Shown here in pieces: positions 62,112-64,000 of a stretch of 64,000 bases of DNA (positions within the stretch are counted from its first letter, which is position 1; each line of letters begins with the position of its first letter). The notes beneath the pieces were generated by a model. It was not told the origin of the DNA, did not search any database, and saw nothing but the letters and a program-made list of their open reading frames with translations. A program made the position numbers and the translations under genes. The stretch is from Eubacterium sp. (lineage in GTDB: Bacteria > Bacillota > Clostridia > Lachnospirales > Lachnospiraceae), in assembly GCA_017433615.1 (NCBI GenBank), contig JAFRGW010000158.1, positions 43,963-107,962 of the forward strand, given 5' to 3'.

Positions 62112-62555
62112 CTACTGCAGATGTTTGCCGATTTCCTGAAAGACTGCGTCCTGATTCTTCAAATATCGGAGCATTACACTTCTGTGCGCATCCCCGGCAT
62201 TGATGTAAATCCCCTGACGTGTGTTATGTATTTGTATTATATCACGGTAATACAGATTAATCTCTTTTCCCGCCCTTCCATAGATTCTCTTATTTGTAAT
62301 TAAAAGGCAGGCATCCTGCGTATCCACCAGAACACGGGCCGCGTCGACCATCATCCACATGGATATAACATTTGTCAGCAGCATAACAACAATCTTTCCC
62401 GGAAAAACTCTTCCGATTATAAATGACGCAATTGCTGCTGCAACAAAAAGCACCAGTCTGGGAATTCCGTTGAATTCCGGAATATACTCCACTGCCTCGC
62501 CGACTTTTTTCTGTTTTTTCAGTTCCGCCACATTTTCATCAAAGCGTTTGCTCAT
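62112..62555 (-). CDS. Small membrane protein with PH-like domain
   Basis: 147 residues from MSKRFDENV at 62555 (AGGAG upstream). Two membrane helices (about 33-50 and 55-75), then a bacterial PH-like domain (about 80-145: CLLITNKRIYGRAGKEINLYYRDIIQI). Function unknown. Between the AraC gene and the zinc dehydrogenase on the same strand. Confidence 0.75.
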   Translation of the reverse strand: MSKRFDENVAELKKQKKVGEAVEYIPEFNGIPRLVLFVAAAIASFIIGRVFPGKIVVMLLTNVISMWMMVDAARVLVDTQDACLLITNKRIYGRAGKEINLYYRDIIQIHNTRQGIYINAGDAHRSVMLRYLKNQDAVFQEIGKHLQ

Positions 62556-62659
62556 TTTTGCTTCTCCTGTAAAAATACGCAAAGGCTGAACTGCAGTTTT
62601 CCTGCAGTCCAGCACATTTACATTTCATGATTAGCATTTGCTTCGGATACCTCCGGACA

Positions 62660-63730
62660 TCATTCCGGAATATCTTCATTGCATTTGATGAGGATCTTTG
62701 GATATATTCCGGAGAGCTGTGCTGCGAAGGCTTCAACACCATCATCCAGAGAGAACACCTTCTCTGTCAGCGCATCCAGATTCATACGCGTAAGCATCTG
62801 CAGTGCACGCGGATATGCATACGGAGCAACAAAGACACCTGTAATTGTCAGTTCTTTAAAATAGCAGTACTTAGAAATATTGAATGGCATCTCATACTCA
62901 TTCGGATACTGCGCACCATAGATCAGCATGCCCGCGTTTGCAGTGACATCCGGCAGATCTCTGACACAGTGAACGGAACCGGAGCAGTCAAGAACGACAT
63001 CATAGCCGAGCCCGTCGGTAATCTCCATACATCTCTCGTAGAAGTTTTCACTGACCGGGTCAATCACATAATCTGCGCCAACAGAAAGCGCGAGTTCTCT
63101 TCTGTTTTCGATCGGCTCACTCATTGTAAGCTTTGTCGCACCGAACATTTTGAATGCCTGGCACGCCATCTGACCGATCGGACCGCCTCCGCTGACGAGT
63201 ACACGCTGTCCGACCTTCATATTTGCCTTATCCAGCATACGGACGATAATGGACATCGGCTCCAGCAGGCAGCCCTTCTTCAGGCTGACTTCATCCGGCA
63301 GTTTGTATACCTGATCCTCATGCCAGACGATTTCCGGAGAAAATCCCGGACGATTATATTCCTGCGCATTGATGCAGTACTGCTGCTGGCCATTCTGACA
63401 ATAGTAACAGCCGCCGCAGAAACGAAGGAAGTTGCCTGCGACACGGTCACCAACCTTCAGGCCTTTATGATTTGCCTCCGGTCCGAGCTCCACGATCACA
63501 CCGGACACCTCATGTCCAAGCGGAATCGGATCGGTTGAACCGACCGGTTCACCAAAACATCCGCCGACACAATGCGGATCTGAACCACAGATCGCACAAT
63601 ATGCAACCTTAATTCTGACATCCTGCGGACCCATCTTCGGCTGTGGAATATCAACCAGATCAACACGTCCTCTGGTTTCCGGATTCGGATCCTTCATATC
63701 GCCAACTAATACACCACATAATGTTTTCAT
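62660..63730 (-). CDS. Zinc-dependent medium-chain alcohol/polyol dehydrogenase
   Basis: 356 residues. Catalytic zinc: CGSDPHC and GHEVSG; structural zinc loop CGGCYYCQNGQQQYC, one residue different from the usual spacing; nucleotide motif SGGGPIGQMACQAFKMFG. Close to L-threonine/sorbitol-type dehydrogenases but not clearly one of them. Upstream ribosome site GGAGGACAAAG. Followed by the PH-like and AraC genes on the same strand. Confidence 0.9.
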   Translation of the reverse strand: MKTLCGVLVGDMKDPNPETRGRVDLVDIPQPKMGPQDVRIKVAYCAICGSDPHCVGGCFGEPVGSTDPIPLGHEVSGVIVELGPEANHKGLKVGDRVAGNFLRFCGGCYYCQNGQQQYCINAQEYNRPGFSPEIVWHEDQVYKLPDEVSLKKGCLLEPMSIIVRMLDKANMKVGQRVLVSGGGPIGQMACQAFKMFGATKLTMSEPIENRRELALSVGADYVIDPVSENFYERCMEITDGLGYDVVLDCSGSVHCVRDLPDVTANAGMLIYGAQYPNEYEMPFNISKYCYFKELTITGVFVAPYAYPRALQMLTRMNLDALTEKVFSLDDGVEAFAAQLSGIYPKILIKCNEDIPE

Positions 63731-63804
63731 CTTTGTCCTCCCATACTTGCCGCGCTTCGAATGTCCCTATGAGGATATCCCTGCACAGTCCACATGTTTT
63801 ATTT

Positions 63805-64000
63805 CAAACCCACCGCCTGGCGCTTTACGCGCCTGAGGCAGGGGCACTGATCCACTGAATTCAACTCAGATGGGGGAGTCCCCCGCCTCTATAGGCGGTG
63901 GGTATTGTATCAAACTTGACTCAGTGGAGGGTTTCAATCCCCCATCTGAGTTGAGCCTCCGGCGGATCGCAGAGCTGCGCATCGGAAGACGCACAAGTGC
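63805..64000. repeat. Cluster of palindromic repeats at the right edge, including REP-like copy e
   Basis: CCACCGCCT (about 63810) pairs with AGGCGGTGG (about 63893); TCAACTCAGATGGGGGA (about 63861) pairs with TCCCCCATCTGAGTTGA (about 63938). GAGCCTCCGGCGGATCGCAG at 63953 starts a copy of the long REP-like form, continuing to the edge. No ORF beyond short shadows. Confidence 0.65.

Overview
The window looks like a chromosomal segment from an anaerobic, moderate-GC Firmicute, most likely Clostridia (Lachnospiraceae-like). The evidence is: Gram-positive gene orders (tig-clpP-clpX-lon-engB, dnaX-ybaB-recR), ECF transporter genes, a CIRCE operator, a large SRP RNA with an Alu domain, AGGAGG ribosome binding sites, consensus TTGACA/TATAAT promoters, and ferredoxin-type aldo/keto reductase and free-standing ProX genes. 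The species assignment is inference. I found no CRISPR array, phage, transposase or rRNA.

Layout, left to right. 0-6.5 kb: an Na/Pi symporter running off the edge, an unknown protein, a sulfur module (cysK, metY, Rrf2 regulator) whose promoters share a 14-bp motif, a ProX editing protein and three tRNAs (Gly, Gly, Ser). 6.5-13.4 kb: a LRR / VWA / MoxR-ATPase cassette, tsaD, rnz and a DtxR-like regulator preceded by a structured leader with an intrinsic terminator. 13.6-25.3 kb: a CIRCE-controlled lon, trmO, a TtcA-like thiolase, dapF, a NYN-LOTUS RNA-binding protein, hisC, trkH/trkA and a secreted C39-like protein. 25.6-31 kb: redox enzymes, a DUF1349 protein and a membrane glycerophosphodiesterase. 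31.2-36 kb: a heterodimeric ABC exporter bracketed by near-identical 60-bp copies of the rpsI terminator, then rpsI and rplM. 36-48.9 kb: a secreted lipase-like protein, truA, ecfT, a fused double ATPase EcfA, engB, a second lon, clpX, clpP and tig. 49-58 kb: a DUF5711 protein, recR, ybaB, dnaX, pfkA, a GH13 enzyme and a two-gene operon of a HipA-like kinase with a DUF2442/HTH partner. 58-64 kb: SRP RNA, an MsmX/UgpC-type ATPase, CdaR-like and AraC regulators, a PH-like membrane protein and a zinc dehydrogenase.

Two themes cut across the genes. First, proteostasis and translation functions are dense: two Lon proteases, ClpXP, trigger factor, SRP RNA, and tRNA maturation or modification by RNase Z, TsaD, TrmO, TtcA-like and TruA (TrmO acts on the t6A that TsaD helps to make). 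Second, the intergenic DNA is full of small structured repeats: a REP-like family with compensatory base changes, a 55-bp palindromic element with covarying stem pairs, a GGAGACAG... inverted repeat, and 20-41-bp tandem repeats at gene edges.

The best candidates for undescribed systems are the HipA-like kinase/DUF2442-HTH operon, the LRR-VWA-MoxR cassette, and the structured leader of the DtxR-like regulator.
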